Source: an uncultured Propionibacteriaceae bacterium (GTDB taxonomy: Bacteria; Actinomycetota; Actinomycetes; Propionibacteriales; Propionibacteriaceae). Taken from it: 64,000 nt of DNA. The notes under the pieces were generated by a model. The model saw nothing but the letters and a program-made list of their open reading frames with translations. It did no database searches and was not told the origin of the DNA. Below, piece after piece: positions 26,295-35,034 of this stretch. A program made the position numbers and the translations under genes. The stretch lies in assembly GCA_936924635.1 (NCBI GenBank), contig CAKZHP010000133.1:62001-126000 (forward strand), given 5' to 3'. Within the stretch, counting starts at the first letter, position 1; the number at the start of each line of letters is the position of its first letter.

Positions 26295-28199
26295 TCAGGC
26301 GGCCTCGGCGACGGGCCGGGACTCCTGGGCCAGGACGAGCCGCGCGTACGCCCCGCCGGCGGCGAGCAGCTGCTCGTGGGTGCCGGTCTCGACGATCTCG
26401 CCCCGGTCGAGCACGACGATCCGGTCGGCGTCGCGCACCGTGGAGAGGCGGTGGGCGATGGTGATGGTGGTGCGGCCCTCGCTGAGTCGCTCCACGTCTT
26501 CCTGCACCGCCCGCTCGGTGCGGTTGTCGAGGGCACTGGTGGCCTCGTCGAGCACCAGCACCCGAGGGTTGCGCAGGATGGTGCGCGCCAGGGCGAGGCG
26601 CTGCTTCTCACCGCCGGAGAACCGGTAGCCCCGAGCGCCCACCACGGTGTCGTACCCGTCGGGCAGCGACTCGATCAGCTCGTGCACCTGAGCCGCCCTC
26701 GCGGCGGCGACCAGCTCGTCGTCGGTCGCCTCGGGCCGCGCGTAGCGCAGGTTGTCGGCGATGGAGGCGTGCAGCAGGTACGTGTCCTGGTTGACCGTGC
26801 CCACGAGCTGGGTGACGTCGCTCAGGCGCATGTCGCGCAGGTCGACGCCGTCGATGGTGACCCGCCCCTGGTCGGGGTCGTGGAGGCGGCTGACGAGGGC
26901 GGCGAGGGTCGACTTGCCCGAGCCGGTGGCGCCGACCACGGCGACCGTGGCACCTGCGGGCACCACCAGGTCGATGTCGTGCAGCGCGTCCCGGTCGGCA
27001 CCCGGGTAGCGCAGGCTCACGCCCTCGAAGCGCACCTCGCCCCGGGCCGTACACGGGTCGACCGCGACCGGGTGCTCCGGGTCCGCGATGGTCACGGGCA
27101 GGTCGAGGTACTCGAAGATGCGGCTGAACAGCGCCATGCTCGTGGTGACCTGGATGCCGACGTTGAGCACCCCCATCAGCGGGCGGAACAGCGCCGACTG
27201 CAGACCCGTGAAGGCGACCAGCGTGCCGATCGTCATGCCGGCTCCGGTGGCCGGCAGGCCGGCGGCGAGGTAGAGGATCGCCGGGATCGCGGCGAAGATG
27301 ATGGCCATCGTGCCCATGCGCCAGCGGCCGGCCATCTGCGACTGCACCTCGAGCGCGGTGAGCGTACGCGAGGAGTCGGTGAACCGGCGCGACAGGGTCT
27401 CCCCTGCCCCGGTGGTCTTGGCGAGCATGACGCCGCTGATCGAGAGCGACTCCTCGATCTGGGTCTGCATGTCGGCGAGCGTCTGCTGGGCCTCGGTGGC
27501 GAGCGTGCGCCGCATCCGGGCGACCCGGCGAGTGAGGTAGATCGCGGGCGGCAGCACGACCAGGCTGATCAGCGACAGCTTCCACGACAGCACGGCCATG
27601 GCGACCGCGGTGCCGATGGCGGTGGTGACGTTGCTCGCGATCGACGTCGCGGAGTCGGTGACCACGCCCTGCATGCCGTTGATGTCGTTGGTGAGGCGGC
27701 TCTGCAGCTCCCCACCGCGCGTGCGGGTGAAGAAGCCCAGCGGCTGGCGCTGCAGGTGGGTGAACAGGTCCGTACGCAGCGTGTGCATGACGCTCTGGCC
27801 GGTACGGGTGGCGAGCCAGGTCTGCACCACGTTGACGACCTGGGTGACCACGGTGATGGCGAGGATGCCGCCGACGAGCCACAGCAGCAGCGGGACCCGG
27901 TGCTCGGGGATGGCGACGTCGATGAGCTCCTTGGTGAGGAACGGCGGGACCAGCCCGACCACCGAGGTCAGCACGATCAGTCCGAGGACGGCCAGAAGCG
28001 CACCCTTGTGGGGCGAGAACAGCCGGGCGATGCGCCGCAGGCTGACGGGGTGCTCCTCGAGCTGGGCCACGTCGGCGGGGTCGACGCGGCGAGCGGAGGT
28101 GTGGCCGAGGCCCTGGGAGTCGGGGCCACCAGCGGGGCGGCCGGAGCGGGCAGGGCGGGCAGGAGCGGGAGACGTCGTCGTAGTGACCACCTGTTTCAC
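26295..28199 (-). CDS. ABC exporter, fused permease and ATPase (MsbA/BmrA type)
   Basis: A 634-residue half-transporter. An ABC_membrane domain (about 65-340) has six predicted helices. The nucleotide-binding domain (about 390-615) has Walker A GATGSGKST, signature FSGGEKQRLALAR, Walker B VLVLDEATSALDN and the H-loop IAHRLST. It would act as a dimer exporting drugs, lipids or peptides. The first 50 residues are Pro/Arg/Thr-rich and the start is not certain. It is divergent from a MarR gene with a 66-base shared promoter carrying a perfect palindrome, so MarR-controlled drug efflux is likely. Confidence 0.88.
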   Translation of the reverse strand: MKQVVTTTTSPAPARPARSGRPAGGPDSQGLGHTSARRVDPADVAQLEEHPVSLRRIARLFSPHKGALLAVLGLIVLTSVVGLVPPFLTKELIDVAIPEHRVPLLLWLVGGILAITVVTQVVNVVQTWLATRTGQSVMHTLRTDLFTHLQRQPLGFFTRTRGGELQSRLTNDINGMQGVVTDSATSIASNVTTAIGTAVAMAVLSWKLSLISLVVLPPAIYLTRRVARMRRTLATEAQQTLADMQTQIEESLSISGVMLAKTTGAGETLSRRFTDSSRTLTALEVQSQMAGRWRMGTMAIIFAAIPAILYLAAGLPATGAGMTIGTLVAFTGLQSALFRPLMGVLNVGIQVTTSMALFSRIFEYLDLPVTIADPEHPVAVDPCTARGEVRFEGVSLRYPGADRDALHDIDLVVPAGATVAVVGATGSGKSTLAALVSRLHDPDQGRVTIDGVDLRDMRLSDVTQLVGTVNQDTYLLHASIADNLRYARPEATDDELVAAARAAQVHELIESLPDGYDTVVGARGYRFSGGEKQRLALARTILRNPRVLVLDEATSALDNRTERAVQEDVERLSEGRTTITIAHRLSTVRDADRIVVLDRGEIVETGTHEQLLAAGGAYARLVLAQESRPVAEAA

Positions 28200-28213
28200 C
28201 GTCGGAGTTTTAT

Positions 28214-28226
28214 TGAGGTCACCTCA
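28214..28226. promoter_or_regulatory. Palindromic operator between ABC exporter and MarR gene
   Basis: TGAGGTCACCTCA is a perfect 13-base palindrome, and CTCACAATGAG (28223-28233) is a second, overlapping one. They lie between the two divergent starts, as expected for MarR control of both. Confidence 0.6.
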
Positions 28227-28253
28227 CAATGAGTCCAACTCTCTACCGGTCGA

Positions 28254-28259
28254 TAGTAT
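28254..28259 (+). promoter_or_regulatory. -10 box of leaderless marR-type gene
   Basis: TAGTAT lies 6 bases (TCCCCC) before ATG 28266, with no Shine-Dalgarno sequence, indicating a leaderless transcript. Confidence 0.55.
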
Positions 28260-28265
28260 TCCCCC

Positions 28266-28778
28266 ATGCCCCGCCGACCGCTGACCGCAGAGGAGATCGA
28301 CCACGCCGGCCTCGCCGACCTGGTGCTCGCCGCCGCCAGCCGCTTGCGAGCGTCGTCGTTCGCGGCGCTGGAGCCGTACGACCTCTCGCCCCACCCCGCC
28401 CGCGCCCTGCTGGTGATCGCCGACAACGAGGGCTTGCGCCCCTCCGACCTGGCCGAGCACCTGCGCATCGCGACCCGTTCCGCCACCGACGTCATCGACA
28501 CGCTGGAGGATCGCGGCCTGGTCAGCCGCTCCCCCAGCCCGACCGACCGCCGGGCCGTGGTCCTCGCCCCCACGCCGACCGGGCGCGAGCTGGCCGAGTC
28601 GGTGAGACAGGCCCGCCGCGACAACGCCGACCTGCTGGCCGCCGCCCTCGCCCCCTGGGAGCGGGACACCCTGGAGTCGCTCCTCCGCAAGGCCCTCCAC
28701 GGGGCGGAACCCACGGTCTGCGGCTCCCTGCGCGGCGACAACGAGTCGTACGCGCACGCGCGGACCTGTGGCCTCTGA
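28266..28778 (+). CDS. MarR-family transcriptional regulator
   Basis: A 170-residue winged-helix repressor. The recognition region is GLRPSDLAEHLRIATRSATDVIDTLEDRGLVSR (about 57-89) and the wing is SPTDRRAVVLAPTPTGRE. Its placement, divergent from an ABC exporter and sharing a palindromic promoter, argues for drug-responsive local regulation. The C-terminal 25 residues (GSLRGDNESYAHARTCGL) are not typical of the family. The gene is followed by a strong nested hairpin acting as a terminator. Confidence 0.87.
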   Translation: MPRRPLTAEEIDHAGLADLVLAAASRLRASSFAALEPYDLSPHPARALLVIADNEGLRPSDLAEHLRIATRSATDVIDTLEDRGLVSRSPSPTDRRAVVLAPTPTGRELAESVRQARRDNADLLAAALAPWERDTLESLLRKALHGAEPTVCGSLRGDNESYAHARTCGL

Positions 28779-28820
28779 CAGCCTGGCCCGTCGACACACC
28801 ACCCCGGCCACGCCCCTGAT

Positions 28821-28898
28821 CTGCGTCCGCACAGCCCCCATCGATCGGCGCAGCCTCCATGCACGCTGCGCGCATCGTTCCGGGCTGCGAGGACGCAG
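28821..28898. terminator. Nested inverted repeat, probable bidirectional terminator
   Basis: Outer arms of 17 bases (28821-28837 with 28882-28898) match at 15 positions. Inside are CGAT/ATCG and GCGCAGC/GCTGCGC arms around a 10-base loop. It sits between the convergent MarR and era genes. Confidence 0.6.
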
Positions 28899-28965
28899 AC
28901 AGAGGCTCGCCGGACGCCCGGCCCCGGGGGACAGCTGACCAGGTGGGCAGTGCTGCCCGAACGAC

Positions 28966-29883
28966 TCAGAAGCCCAGGCGGTTGAGGTGCTTGGCGTCGC
29001 GCTGCCACTCCTTGAGCACCTTGATGCGCAGGTCGAGGTGGACCGGGGTGCCGAGCAGCGCGCTGATCTGCTGCCGTGCCCTCGACCCGACCTCCTTCAG
29101 CCGCGAGCCCTGGTGGCCGATGAGGATGCCCTTCTGGGAGTCGCGCTCCACGACCATGGAGGCGAACACGTCGAGCAGCGGCCGGTCTTCGGGGCGACCC
29201 TCGCGCAGCCGCATCTCCTCGATCACCACGGTGATGGAGTGCGGCAGCTCGTCGCGTACGCCCTCCAGCACGGCCTCGCGGATGAGCTCCGCCACGAGTG
29301 TCTCGTCGGGCTCGTCGGTGAGCGTGCCCTCCGGGTAGTACGCGGGGCCCTCGGGCAGCAGCGAGCACAACAGCTCGGCGACCAGGTCGACCTGCTCGCC
29401 GGTCAGCCCCGAGACGGGCACGATATGCTCCCAGCGCACGCCGGTGGACTCCTCCAGTTCCTGAATCGCCATCAGGTGCTCGCGCAGCCGCGCGCCGCTC
29501 ACCAGGTCGGTCTTCGTGGCGAGCGCCACCAGCCTCGGCTTCTTCGGCAGCTTCGCGACCTCGCCGACGATGAAGGTGTCCCCGGGCCCGATGCGCTGGT
29601 CCGAAGGAAGGCAGACGGCCACGACGTCCACCTCCGACCAGGTGTCACGCACGATCGTGTTCAGCCGCTCGCCCAGCAGCGTCCGGGGCTTGTGGAGCCC
29701 GGGCGTGTCCACGAGCACGAGCTGCGCGTCGGGCCGGGTGACGATGCCCCGGACGGCATGGCGCGTGGTCTGCGGCTTCGAGGACGCGATCGCGATCTTC
29801 TGGCCGACGAGGGCGTTGGTGAGCGTCGACTTGCCGGCGTTGGGGCGGCCGACGAAGCAGGCGAAACCGGAGCGGTGCGTCAT
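28966..29883 (-). CDS. era: GTPase Era
   Basis: A 305-residue Ras-like GTPase that binds 16S rRNA and assists 30S maturation. G motifs visible are GRPNAGKST (G1, about 11-19), a TTRH switch, DTPGL (G3) and TKTD (G4). The C-terminal KH domain contains GILIGHQGSRLKEVGSRARQ. Its ATG overlaps the stop of the CNNM/CBS gene (ATGA), part of the conserved phoH-ybeY-CNNM-era order. Confidence 0.95.
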   Translation of the reverse strand: MTHRSGFACFVGRPNAGKSTLTNALVGQKIAIASSKPQTTRHAVRGIVTRPDAQLVLVDTPGLHKPRTLLGERLNTIVRDTWSEVDVVAVCLPSDQRIGPGDTFIVGEVAKLPKKPRLVALATKTDLVSGARLREHLMAIQELEESTGVRWEHIVPVSGLTGEQVDLVAELLCSLLPEGPAYYPEGTLTDEPDETLVAELIREAVLEGVRDELPHSITVVIEEMRLREGRPEDRPLLDVFASMVVERDSQKGILIGHQGSRLKEVGSRARQQISALLGTPVHLDLRIKVLKEWQRDAKHLNRLGF

Positions 29884-31229
29884 GCGGGCTCCCTCTCCGA
29901 GAACGGGTCCGCGGTGCTCGCCTCCGCGGTGAACTGGGTGGTGGCGTCGGTGGCCGCGTACTCCTCCGCGGGTGCACGGCGCACCAGGACCGTACCGATC
30001 TGGTTGCGACGGCCGGCGGGCCGGTCAGCGATCAGCTCCAGGCCCTCCCAGACCACGATGGCCCCGGGGATGGGCACCTTGTTGAGCTGCTTGCTCATGA
30101 TCCCGCCGACCGAGTCGACGTCGTCGTCGTCGAGCTCCAGGCCGAACAGCTCGCCGAGGTCGCTGAGCGACAGCCGCGACCAGACCCGGTAGTAGCCGTC
30201 GGCCAGCTCGGTGACCGGGGGGATCTCGTCGTCGTACTCGTCGACGATCTCACCCACGATCTCCTCGAGGATGTCCTCGATCGTGGCCAGGCCGGCGGTG
30301 CCGCCGAACTCGTCGACCACCACCACGAGGTGGCTGTGGGTGAGCTGCATCTCGCGCAGCAGGTCGTCGACCGGCTTGGAGTCGGGGCAGAACGTGGCGG
30401 GGCGCACGAGAGAGGTGACGAGCTCGGCGGTCTGGGCGCCCGCGTTGTCGTACACCCGCTTCATCACGTCCTTGAGGTAGAGGATGCCCACGATCTCGTC
30501 GAGCCCGCCCGGGCCGACCACCGGGATCCGGCTGAAGCCGGAGCGCAGCGCCAGAGAGGTCGCCTGCCGCAGGGTCTTGTTGGCCTCGATGAACACCACG
30601 TCGGGTCGCGGCACCATGACCTGCTTGACGATGGTATCGCCGAGGTCGAACACCGAGTGGATCATGCGGCGTTCCTCGGCCTCGATCTGGTTCGAGGCCT
30701 CGGCCTGGTCGAGGTAGGTGCGCAGGTCGTCCTCGGACGCGAACGGACCGTCGGGGAACCCCCGCCCCGGCGTCAGCCAGTTGCCGACCACGATCATGAT
30801 CTGCGGCACGAAGAACAGCACCGTGGTGAGCAGGTTCATCAGCGGTGCGAACCTCAGCGACACGCCGGTGGAGTGCTGCTTGCCGAGTGTGCGACCGGCG
30901 ACACCGCCCACCACGAACAGCGCCACCAGGGAGATGGAGCCCGCGATCAGCAGCCTGTACGTCAGCGACTCCACCCGCGCGAACACCAGTTGGGCGAGCA
31001 GCAGGATGGCGACGACCTCGAACACCATGCGCAGGAACAGCGCGGTGGTGACCGTGGGGGCGGTGTCCTCGGCGATCTGCTCGACGCGTACGGCGCCCGG
31101 GCGCCCCTCCTCCACCAGGTGCTTGGCGCGCCCCTTGGTCATCGTCTGGAACGACGCCTCGATCGCCTGGAACAGGGCGGCGACAGCGACGAAGAGCACG
31201 ATCAGGGCGATCTCGATCCAGAAGGTCAC
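29880..31229 (-). CDS. CNNM/CBS-domain membrane protein (hemolysin C/CorC family)
   Basis: A 449-residue protein. The N-terminal CNNM (DUF21) domain has about four membrane segments (1-25, 60-85, 90-110, 125-150). Paired CBS domains follow (about 205-330, VMVPRPDVVFIEANKTLRQA and VVVDEFGGTAGLATIEDILEEIVGEI), then a C-terminal CorC/HlyC transporter-associated domain (about 345-425). The family is linked to Mg2+/Co2+ transport and ribosome-related functions. It is translationally coupled to era and sits at its usual place after ybeY. Confidence 0.9.
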   Translation of the reverse strand: MTFWIEIALIVLFVAVAALFQAIEASFQTMTKGRAKHLVEEGRPGAVRVEQIAEDTAPTVTTALFLRMVFEVVAILLLAQLVFARVESLTYRLLIAGSISLVALFVVGGVAGRTLGKQHSTGVSLRFAPLMNLLTTVLFFVPQIMIVVGNWLTPGRGFPDGPFASEDDLRTYLDQAEASNQIEAEERRMIHSVFDLGDTIVKQVMVPRPDVVFIEANKTLRQATSLALRSGFSRIPVVGPGGLDEIVGILYLKDVMKRVYDNAGAQTAELVTSLVRPATFCPDSKPVDDLLREMQLTHSHLVVVVDEFGGTAGLATIEDILEEIVGEIVDEYDDEIPPVTELADGYYRVWSRLSLSDLGELFGLELDDDDVDSVGGIMSKQLNKVPIPGAIVVWEGLELIADRPAGRRNQIGTVLVRRAPAEEYAATDATTQFTAEASTADPFSEREPA

Positions 31230-31370
31230 GAGGTCAGGTCACATCTCTTCGGTCGGGGACGGGATGGCGTGAGTCTACGGCACCGGGCCCACTCGTCGCC
31301 GGTGTCACCCTGCCCGGGCACCTCGTCACCTGCAGGCTCACCTCAGATGGCGTACGCACCGCGCAGGTGG

Positions 31371-31829
31371 TCACCGCAGGTGCTTGCCCGCCGTCCAGGC
31401 CTGGGTGATCTGGTCGTTGAGGCCGAACATCACGGTCTTCTCCTCGGGCTCGGCGTGGTCGAAGCCCAGCAGGTGGAGCAGGCCGTGCACCAGCAGGTAC
31501 TCCGCCTCCTCGTCGGCGCTGCGGCCGTTGTCGGCGGCCTGCCGGGCCGTCACCGCCGGGCAGAGCACCACGTCGCCGAGCAGGCCCTTGGGCGGCTCCT
31601 GGTCCTCCTTCGGCGGCCGCAGCTCGTCCATGGGGAAGCTCAGCACGTCGGTCGGGCCCGGCTCGTCCATGAACCGCACGTGGTAGTCGGTCATGGTCGC
31701 CTCGTCGACGAGCAGGATGGACACGTCGGCCTGGGGGTGGATCCGCATCTTCTCCAGCGTGAACCGCGCCAGGGCGACGAGCCCCAGCTCGTCGGCGGTC
31801 TCGCCCGACTCGTTGTTGATGTCGATCAT
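31371..31829 (-). CDS. ybeY: Endoribonuclease YbeY
   Basis: A 152-residue zinc-dependent rRNA maturation factor with the signature HGLLHLLGFDH, in which three His coordinate zinc. The start at 31829 (MIDINNES) is the family-conserved N-terminus and overlaps the phoH-type stop (ATGA). An upstream in-frame ATG at 31850 would lie inside the preceding gene. Confidence 0.95.
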   Translation of the reverse strand: MIDINNESGETADELGLVALARFTLEKMRIHPQADVSILLVDEATMTDYHVRFMDEPGPTDVLSFPMDELRPPKEDQEPPKGLLGDVVLCPAVTARQAADNGRSADEEAEYLLVHGLLHLLGFDHAEPEEKTVMFGLNDQITQAWTAGKHLR

Positions 31830-32887
31830 CGGCGGTCCTTGCCCTGCCACGGGCGGGCCGGCGGCTGGGTGGCCTCGAACCGGTCGTACGCGGCGACGAT
31901 CTTGCCCACCAGCTTGTGCCGCACCACGTCCCCGCTGGTGAGCTGGCAGAACGCGATGTCGTCGACCCCGTCGAGGATGCTCTGCACCTCGCGCAAGCCC
32001 GAGCGCGTGCCGCCCGGCAGGTCGATCTGCGTCACGTCACCGGTGACGACCACCTTCGACCCGAACCCCAGGCGGGTGAGGAACATCTTCATCTGCTCCA
32101 TCGACGTGTTCTGCGCCTCGTCGAGGATGATGAACGCGTCGTTGAGGGTGCGGCCCCGCATGTACGCCAACGGCGCCACCTCGATCGTCCCCGCCGTCAG
32201 CAGCCGGGGCACCGAGTCCGGGTCGACCATGTCGTGCAGGGCGTCGTACAAGGGGCGCAGGTAGGGGTCGATCTTCTCGCTCAGCGTGCCGGGCAGGAAC
32301 CCGAGGCGCTCGCCCGCCTCGATCGCCGGGCGGGTGAGGATGATCCGGCTCACGCGCTTGTCCTGCAGCGCTGCGACAGCCTTCGCCATGGCGAGGTACG
32401 TCTTTCCCGTACCCGCCGGGCCGATCCCGAAGACCACCGTGTGCTGGTCGATCGCGTCGACGTAGCGCTTCTGGTTGAGCGTCTTCGGCCGGATCGTCTT
32501 GCCGCGGTTCGACAGGATGTTCTGCGTCAGCACCTCGGCGGCGCGCAGCTCGCCCGAGTCGGCGGTCATGGCGACCACGCGCTCGACGTCGGCGGCGGCG
32601 AGCCCCTGACCGGTGCGGACGATCGTCACCAGCTCGGTGAGCACGTCGACGCCGCGCGTGACGGCCGCCGGGTCGCCGCTGATGCGGATCTCGTTGCCCC
32701 GCACGTGGATGTCGGCGGCCAGGTCGCGCTCGAGGATGCGGAGGAACTCGTCTCCCGGCCCGAGCACGGAGACCATGCCGACAGAGGTGGGGACGGTGAC
32801 GCGGCTCTCGGCGACGGGGGCCGGGGTGCGTACGGGGTCGGAGGCAGTCAGAACAGGGACCTTCCGGTGTGAGGACAGGGCCCCCAT
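31826..32887 (-). CDS. PhoH-family ATPase (PhoH-like, YbeZ type)
   Basis: A 353-residue RNA-associated P-loop ATPase with Walker A GPAGTGKT, Walker B FIILDEAQN, the VVTGDVTQIDLP sensor region and an N-terminal KH-like domain (about 45-120). It works with YbeY in RNA metabolism and is coupled to it here by ATGA. The start is uncertain. ATG 32887 overlaps a TAGGAT sequence that looks like a -10 box. ATG 32914 is also in frame, and a leaderless start a few codons inside cannot be excluded. Confidence 0.9.
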   Translation of the reverse strand: MGALSSHRKVPVLTASDPVRTPAPVAESRVTVPTSVGMVSVLGPGDEFLRILERDLAADIHVRGNEIRISGDPAAVTRGVDVLTELVTIVRTGQGLAAADVERVVAMTADSGELRAAEVLTQNILSNRGKTIRPKTLNQKRYVDAIDQHTVVFGIGPAGTGKTYLAMAKAVAALQDKRVSRIILTRPAIEAGERLGFLPGTLSEKIDPYLRPLYDALHDMVDPDSVPRLLTAGTIEVAPLAYMRGRTLNDAFIILDEAQNTSMEQMKMFLTRLGFGSKVVVTGDVTQIDLPGGTRSGLREVQSILDGVDDIAFCQLTSGDVVRHKLVGKIVAAYDRFEATQPPARPWQGKDRR

Positions 32888-32942
32888 CCTAGTCCGGGGC
32901 CCCAGCGCGGGCACCGTCTTTTCGGCGGGTGGGGTCGCCTCA

Positions 32943-32973
32943 GGGCGGGCGCGCCTGCCGACAGCGCCCGCCC
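32943..32973 (-). terminator. Terminator of the PhoX gene
   Basis: A perfect 10-bp stem GGGCGGGCGC/GCGCCCGCCC with an 11-base loop lies 20 bases past the stop codon at 32994. Confidence 0.7.
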
Positions 32974-32993
32974 CGAGGGTCGACCCGGGCGGC

Positions 32994-34385
32994 TCAGCGG
33001 GTCAGCAACTCCTTGATGGGGCCCGTGATCGCGTACGTGCAGTCGGACTGCACCGAGGCGAACAGGACCGTGCCGCTCTCGTTGAAGCACGGGCCGGCCC
33101 ACTCGCCGCGCTCGACCAGGTCCTTGGCCAGCGGCAGGGTGCCACGGGTCTTGTTCCAGGCGATGAGGTGGTTGGGGTCGGACCCGTCCTCGGCGACGAC
33201 GAGCGTGCCCCACGGCGAGACCGTGATGTTGTCGGGCCCGTCGAAGTAGTCACCGGCGTGGTAGGTGAACTTCAGCGTCAGCGTCTCGGTCGCGTAGTTG
33301 TAGTACATGATCATGCCCTGGTCCTCGTCGATGCCGTACTTCGTGGCCTCGGCGGTGTTGACGTAGGACAGCGTGAACCACAGCCCGGTGCCGTCGCTCC
33401 AGCAGCCCTCGACCTTCGGGTGCACGGTGGCACCGGCGAACTGGTTGCGCAGCGGGGTCTGCTGAGCCTGACGGTCGGTGCCGCCGCTGATCCAGGTCAC
33501 CTTGTACGGCTTGTCGACGTCGGCCTGGCTGAGCTCGCCGAAGTGCACCAGGGCCTTGCCGTTGCGCACCAGCTGGGCCGCGTGGAGCTGGCCGTCGTTC
33601 GGCCCGAAGTCGCGGGCGATGCCGGCCTTCAGGGTGCGCCCGGCCGGAGCCGTCCAGCGGTAGAGGTGGCCGCCGCCGGTGTCCTCGGTGAGGTACGCGG
33701 TCGTGCGGTCGGGGCCGATGGCGGCACCCTCCCAGGTGGCGCGGCCGAACGCCTTGATGGGCTCCGGGATCTGCGTGCCGTCGGGGAAGACCTCGAACAC
33801 GTAGCCGTGGTCCTTCTGGGTCGTGTACGTCTTGCCGTCGACCGAGCTGACCACGGCGGTGCCAGCCTTGGTGGTGTCCTCCTCGCACGACAGCCAAGAG
33901 CCCCACGGGGTGACGCCGCCCGCGCAGCTGCGGATGGTGCCCGACAGGCCGACCCACTGCTGCACGAAGGTGCCGTCGGACGTGGTCTCCACCACCGTGC
34001 AGCCACCCATGCCGCCGGGGACTCCGGCGTCGTACACGGTGCCCGCCACGAGCGGGACCGGGACGGCAGCGGTGGAGCGGTTCTCGTGGTTGCGCACGAG
34101 CCGCAGCCCGCCGTTGACCTCGAAGCACCCGGTGCCGTCGAGGGTCGAGGGGGTACGGCCGACGACCTTGCCGCCACGGCCACTGAGCAGCGGCTCGACG
34201 CCGATCGTGGAGACGCGCTTCGCCTTGAAGCCGGGGGGCAGGGCGAGCTTCGCGTTGTCGGTGACGGTGGTGAGACCGGGGTTCTTCCAGTCGTCGACCG
34301 GGATGGCCGAGGCGAACGGGGCGCCGGCAGCCACGAGGCCGGCGGCAGCGGTGGCACCGAGGAGGGTGCGGCGGTGGAGGGTCAC
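32994..34385 (-). CDS. PhoX-family alkaline phosphatase, Tat exported
   Basis: A 463-residue protein of the PhoX/DUF839 beta-propeller family. The GTG at 34385 has AAAGGA upstream and places a twin-arginine signal at the N-terminus (HRRTLLGATAAAGLVAAGAPFASA). Family landmarks are LRLVRNHENRS, GGVTPWGSWLSCEED, GRATWEGAAIGPDRTTAYLTEDTGGGHLYR and PDNITVSPWGTLVVAEDG. PhoX enzymes are Ca/Fe phosphomonoesterases that scavenge phosphate outside the cell. No pho box was identified. It is monocistronic with its own terminator. Confidence 0.85.
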   Translation of the reverse strand: MTLHRRTLLGATAAAGLVAAGAPFASAIPVDDWKNPGLTTVTDNAKLALPPGFKAKRVSTIGVEPLLSGRGGKVVGRTPSTLDGTGCFEVNGGLRLVRNHENRSTAAVPVPLVAGTVYDAGVPGGMGGCTVVETTSDGTFVQQWVGLSGTIRSCAGGVTPWGSWLSCEEDTTKAGTAVVSSVDGKTYTTQKDHGYVFEVFPDGTQIPEPIKAFGRATWEGAAIGPDRTTAYLTEDTGGGHLYRWTAPAGRTLKAGIARDFGPNDGQLHAAQLVRNGKALVHFGELSQADVDKPYKVTWISGGTDRQAQQTPLRNQFAGATVHPKVEGCWSDGTGLWFTLSYVNTAEATKYGIDEDQGMIMYYNYATETLTLKFTYHAGDYFDGPDNITVSPWGTLVVAEDGSDPNHLIAWNKTRGTLPLAKDLVERGEWAGPCFNESGTVLFASVQSDCTYAITGPIKELLTR

Positions 34386-34509
34386 GGGGGGCGTCCTTTC
34401 GAGGGGGGCTAGGTGCTCTGATCGCACCAGCCGATCCCGTCGCCCACGTGACACCCAGGTGACCGTTCGGCGACGACGCGACCACCACCCGGGTCAGGCC
34501 GCCCCTGCG

Positions 34510-35034
34510 TCAGACGGACTCGGGCTGCCCCGAGGCTGCGGAGCGCTGGCACGCGTCCAGCACGGCCGCGACCAGCTCGTCGGCGGCCCCGGACGTCCCG
34601 GCCGCTCGTTCCGCCGGGCTCGGTCCGTACGCCACCGTCGAGCGCTCGGGGCCGACCAGCGTGAAGGCCGGGCCCGTGACGTCGATGTACGCCTGCCCGC
34701 CGCTGCCCAGCAGCCGGTAGCGGTTGATCTCGTCGGCACCGGCCACGGCCAGACCGGCGATCAGCGTGACCACCACACCCGGCAGCCACTGCGCCGTGAT
34801 CGTGACGCAGCCGTCGGTCATCACGGCGTGCACCTCGCCGCGGCACGGCCCGAGCACGGCGACCGTCACGTCGATCGCGCGTGCCGCCACGTCCCGTACG
34901 TCACCGGCCTCGGCGACCACCTCGCCGTGGAAGGCGTGCGGCAGCCCGTACGTCCCGCTGGCCGTCGCCCCCGCCAGGCCGAGCACCGGCCCGGCGAAGC
35001 GGTCCGTGGGGCTCGTCATCGTCCACCCGCTCAT
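34510..35034 (-). CDS. Unassigned protein coupled to an oxidoreductase
   Basis: A 174-residue protein whose ATG overlaps the stop of the Gfo/Idh/MocA gene (ATGA). The body (GEVHAVMTDGCVTITAQWLPGVVVTLIAGLAVAGADEINRYRL, then GGQAYIDVTGPAFTLVGPERSTVAYG) reads like the beta-sheet C-terminal half of a Gfo/Idh/MocA enzyme without the Rossmann domain. It may be a regulatory or substrate-binding partner, or a degraded paralogue. I do not recognise a named family. Confidence 0.55.
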   Translation of the reverse strand: MSGWTMTSPTDRFAGPVLGLAGATASGTYGLPHAFHGEVVAEAGDVRDVAARAIDVTVAVLGPCRGEVHAVMTDGCVTITAQWLPGVVVTLIAGLAVAGADEINRYRLLGSGGQAYIDVTGPAFTLVGPERSTVAYGPSPAERAAGTSGAADELVAAVLDACQRSAASGQPESV

